Assembly: GCF_009870825.1 (NCBI RefSeq)
Contig: NZ_WTWY01000018.1
Coordinates: 1 to 64,000 of the forward strand
Length of the DNA: 64,000 bases
Origin: Paenibacillus sp. USDA918EY
GTDB taxonomy: Bacteria; Bacillota; Bacilli; Paenibacillales; Paenibacillaceae
Direction: 5' to 3'
This document shows positions 62,367-64,000 of this stretch, piece by piece; the stretch's first letter is position 1, and the number at the start of each line of letters is the position of its first letter. The position numbers were made by a program, and so were the translations under genes. Under the pieces are notes generated by a model that was given only the letters and a program-made list of their open reading frames with translations, made no database searches and was not told where the DNA came from.

Positions 62367-62382
62367 TTGACAGCGCTTGCAA
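62367..62382 (-). promoter_or_regulatory. cre box upstream of the chitinase gene
   Basis: On the minus strand, TTGCAAGCGCTGTCAA fits the catabolite-responsive element consensus at every defined position. It ends 27 bases before the start codon, next to the ribosome binding site, where CcpA binding would block elongation. Confidence 0.65.
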
Positions 62383-62615
62383 TTGTTTGAAAGCAATGGG
62401 TTGCCGGAAAACTCCCTCCCTTCGGCTTCGTTTTTGCAGGCTAACTTATGCGCAAGCGTTTTTACTCCTTCATTATCAAGAAAAGACACGGCGTGCAGAA
62501 GGGATATTTTTATAATAAAAAGGGATAAATTCCTTTAATTGTCTCTCGGAGTCTGTTATAGATGTAAGTTCACGCACGGTTTGAGGTCCATACACCCGGG
62601 CGTCCTTCGCAACTG
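62383..62615. other. Intergenic region upstream of the chitinase gene
   Basis: No gene was seen. The stretch should contain the chitinase promoter, but no clear -35/-10 pair was recognised. Confidence 0.4.
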
Positions 62616-62648
62616 AAAAAACGGCAAACCCGGGTCGGGTTGCCGTTT
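62616..62648 (-). terminator. Terminator of the small secreted protein gene
   Basis: On the minus strand, AACGGCAACCCG and CGGGTTTGCCGTT form a stem and are followed by six T. It lies just after the stop codon at 62661. Confidence 0.85.
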
Positions 62649-62660
62649 ATTGATCATCTA

Positions 62661-63173
62661 TTAATAGGCCAGTACGCTTCCTGAATACGTAATTTTTTGT
62701 TCGAAAACACCGTTTTTGTTGATGGAATGAATGCAGGCAATTCGGTAATAAAAACCTTTAACCCCGACAAAGACCGCATCGCCTGTCACAAAATCGGACG
62801 AATTTCTGGAGAAGAGGTTTGAATTGACATTCACCCAGCCCGTGCCGGTAAACCGCTGCAGCGTCACGTCGGCTTTAATGACGTCAACGACCGTCGTAGC
62901 CGTCGTTTGCGCATTGACGCTTAGCTTTCCGTCGCCGATCGCCGAAATATTGGCGTTTCCATCAGCAAGATACAAATAATTGCCGTTAAGGCTCATGTTA
63001 TTGTAAGTCTCTGGAGGAGGTGGTGTGAGAGCACCAGGCTCAGTCACTGCAGAAGAAGCGGAAGTATTGTCGGCTGCGTACGATTCGGCTCCCGCCCCGG
63101 TCGCCAGCAGCATGCTGAGCGCAGAGACGGCAACGGTCATGGATAATAGCTTGCGAACATTGGATTTCTTCAT
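62661..63173 (-). CDS. Small secreted protein of unknown function
   Basis: A 170-residue exported protein. The signal peptide (about 1-30) ends in GAGAE. A Pro-rich segment (ALTPPPPETYN) leads to a beta-rich domain of about 110 residues (NGNYLYLADGNANISAIGDG, later FVTGDAVFVGVKGFYYRIA). It may belong to a small Firmicutes domain family (DUF6147-like), but I am not certain. The ATG at 63173 follows AAAGGTG. A terminator follows, so it is a single-gene unit between the chitinase and nucleotidyltransferase genes. Confidence 0.7.
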   Translation of the reverse strand: MKKSNVRKLLSMTVAVSALSMLLATGAGAESYAADNTSASSAVTEPGALTPPPPETYNNMSLNGNYLYLADGNANISAIGDGKLSVNAQTTATTVVDVIKADVTLQRFTGTGWVNVNSNLFSRNSSDFVTGDAVFVGVKGFYYRIACIHSINKNGVFEQKITYSGSVLAY

Positions 63174-63366
63174 ACTCTCACCTTTCCTTGAATGGTTATT
63201 TTTGGAATACACTAGTTATAACGTAAATCATTTGGACAAGGTTTCACTATTTTACAAATTTTTTTTGTGAATTTGCTTCGGATCCTCTTTTGCTGTCTTT
63301 TGCTGTAGTATAATAAGTTATCGCTCCACTTCGTGGCATTTTAAATCGAGGAGGAATAACGAAAAT

Positions 63367-63942
63367 ATGATCCATTCGGAACAGGAGCTCATTCGTCTCG
63401 TGCAATCGGACGACTGGATGCTGGACATCCTTCATGTCGCCAAAACGCTGCAGCTTCCGGACTGGTGGGTTTGCGCCGGTTTTGTCCGCTCGAAAATTTG
63501 GGATGTGCAGCATGGTTTTATCGAAAGGACGCCTTTGCCGGACGTGGATGTCGTCTATTTCGATCCGGGCAATCCGGACGAAGCCGTGGAAAAAGAGCAC
63601 GAAAGCAAGCTGTTTTCCATCCGACCGAATGTGCCGTGGTCCGTGAAAAACGAAGCCAGGATGCATAAGATGAATCAAATGCCTCCGTTTGTTTCATCCG
63701 TCGACGCCATTTCCAACTTCACGGAAACCGCCACCGCCCTTGGCCTGACATTGGACGAACATGACCGGATTGTGCTGACCGCCCCGCATGGCATACAGGA
63801 TGCGATCGACTTGATCGTCAAACCGACACCCTACTACATCACCACGCCGGAACGCGCACAAATCTATGAAAACCGGGTCAGGAACAAAAACTGGAATACC
63901 ATCTGGCCCAACCTCACGATCGTACATATTCGGGAAAACTAA
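63367..63942 (+). CDS. Nucleotidyltransferase-like protein (NTP_transf_6/DUF925)
   Basis: A 191-residue cytoplasmic protein of the DUF925/NTP_transf_6 family. The core WWVCAGFVRSKIWDVQHG and the metal-binding-like DVDVVYFDP (PLPDVDVVYFD) are characteristic, and a second conserved block is PHGIQDAIDLIVKPTPYY. It is thought to have a nucleotidyltransferase fold, but no activity is established. AGGAGG precedes the ATG by 12 bases. Confidence 0.83.
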   Translation: MIHSEQELIRLVQSDDWMLDILHVAKTLQLPDWWVCAGFVRSKIWDVQHGFIERTPLPDVDVVYFDPGNPDEAVEKEHESKLFSIRPNVPWSVKNEARMHKMNQMPPFVSSVDAISNFTETATALGLTLDEHDRIVLTAPHGIQDAIDLIVKPTPYYITTPERAQIYENRVRNKNWNTIWPNLTIVHIREN

Positions 63943-63971
63943 CGTGTCGTAACATCGAGAACCCCGCATCA

Positions 63972-64000
63972 AAGAGGCCTCCATGCCGGAGACCTCTTAT
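63972..64000 (+). terminator. Terminator cut by the window end
   Basis: AAGAGGCCTCC and GGAGACCTCTT form a hairpin about 30 bases after the nucleotidyltransferase-like gene. The T tract would lie beyond the end of the window. Confidence 0.55.

Noticed and set aside
1..64000. CRISPR arrays, rRNA or tRNA genes, insertion sequences
   Set aside because: No regularly spaced repeats, no tRNA-like cloverleaf sequence and no transposase-like reading frame were recognised anywhere in the window.

Overview
The window looks like chromosomal DNA of an endospore-forming, Gram-positive soil bacterium of the Paenibacillaceae (Paenibacillus or a close relative). The evidence is a SspH-type small acid-soluble spore protein, a tricistronic-type spore germination receptor operon with a sigma-G-like promoter, an Lpl-type polysaccharide ABC transporter with a membrane-bound AraC/Cache regulator, strong Shine-Dalgarno sites throughout, perfect CcpA cre boxes and a T-box leader. 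No rRNA, tRNA, CRISPR array, phage module or insertion sequence was recognised. The species assignment is inference from gene content only.

Layout. 1-4400: a DHA2-type drug exporter, a fused dihydroxyacetone kinase and a NodB-type deacetylase. 4566-16223: a glycan locus read on the minus strand, with two permeases, a solute-binding lipoprotein, a secreted 1881-residue multimodular GH2 enzyme and an AraC/Cache regulator. 16442-19338: four genes of small-molecule-modifying families (acetyltransferase, Nudix, P-loop phosphotransferase-like, APH). 19559-22921: lipoprotein, methyltransferase, membrane protein and SMI1/KNR4 genes. 23043-27237: germination receptor operon in the order A-C-D-B. 27485-37484: amidase, VOC protein, Tet(M)-like GTPase with an overlapping leader ORF, acetyltransferase, chorismate synthase with a divergent LysR gene, quinone oxidoreductase, and a Bcr/CflA-type exporter with an elaborate leader. 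37641-45885: a mostly cytoplasmic sugar-processing cluster (GH31, DUF2264, discoidin-like protein, GH127, AraC regulator, YdjC/ChbG) with sspH embedded. 46204-57690: VanZ-like protein, asd behind a T-box, FMN-barrel protein, small HTH protein, secreted GH18-like protein, acetyltransferase, cation efflux protein, DUF1450, RibF and MetE. 57836-64000: GH30 and GH18 secreted enzymes with cre boxes, an FMN reductase, a small secreted protein and a nucleotidyltransferase-like protein.

How it works together. The theme is saprophytic carbohydrate use. Large secreted modular enzymes cut polymers, the Lpl-type importer takes up oligosaccharides, and cytoplasmic GH31, GH127, DUF2264 and deacetylase proteins finish the job. 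AraC regulators and catabolite repression appear to control this. A second theme is RNA- or operator-level control visible in the DNA: a T-box before asd, a MET-box-like dyad before metE, a Fur-family-like inverted repeat on the cation efflux promoter, AraC direct repeats, a LysR-type palindrome over the aroC promoter, and possible leader attenuators before the Bcr/CflA exporter, the Tet(M)-like gene and one acetyltransferase gene.

The strongest candidate for something undescribed is the exporter leader at 36101-36302. There, a promoter is followed by a segment complementary to the exporter's ribosome binding site, then a 15-codon ORF with its own ribosome binding site, then a second anti-Shine-Dalgarno segment.
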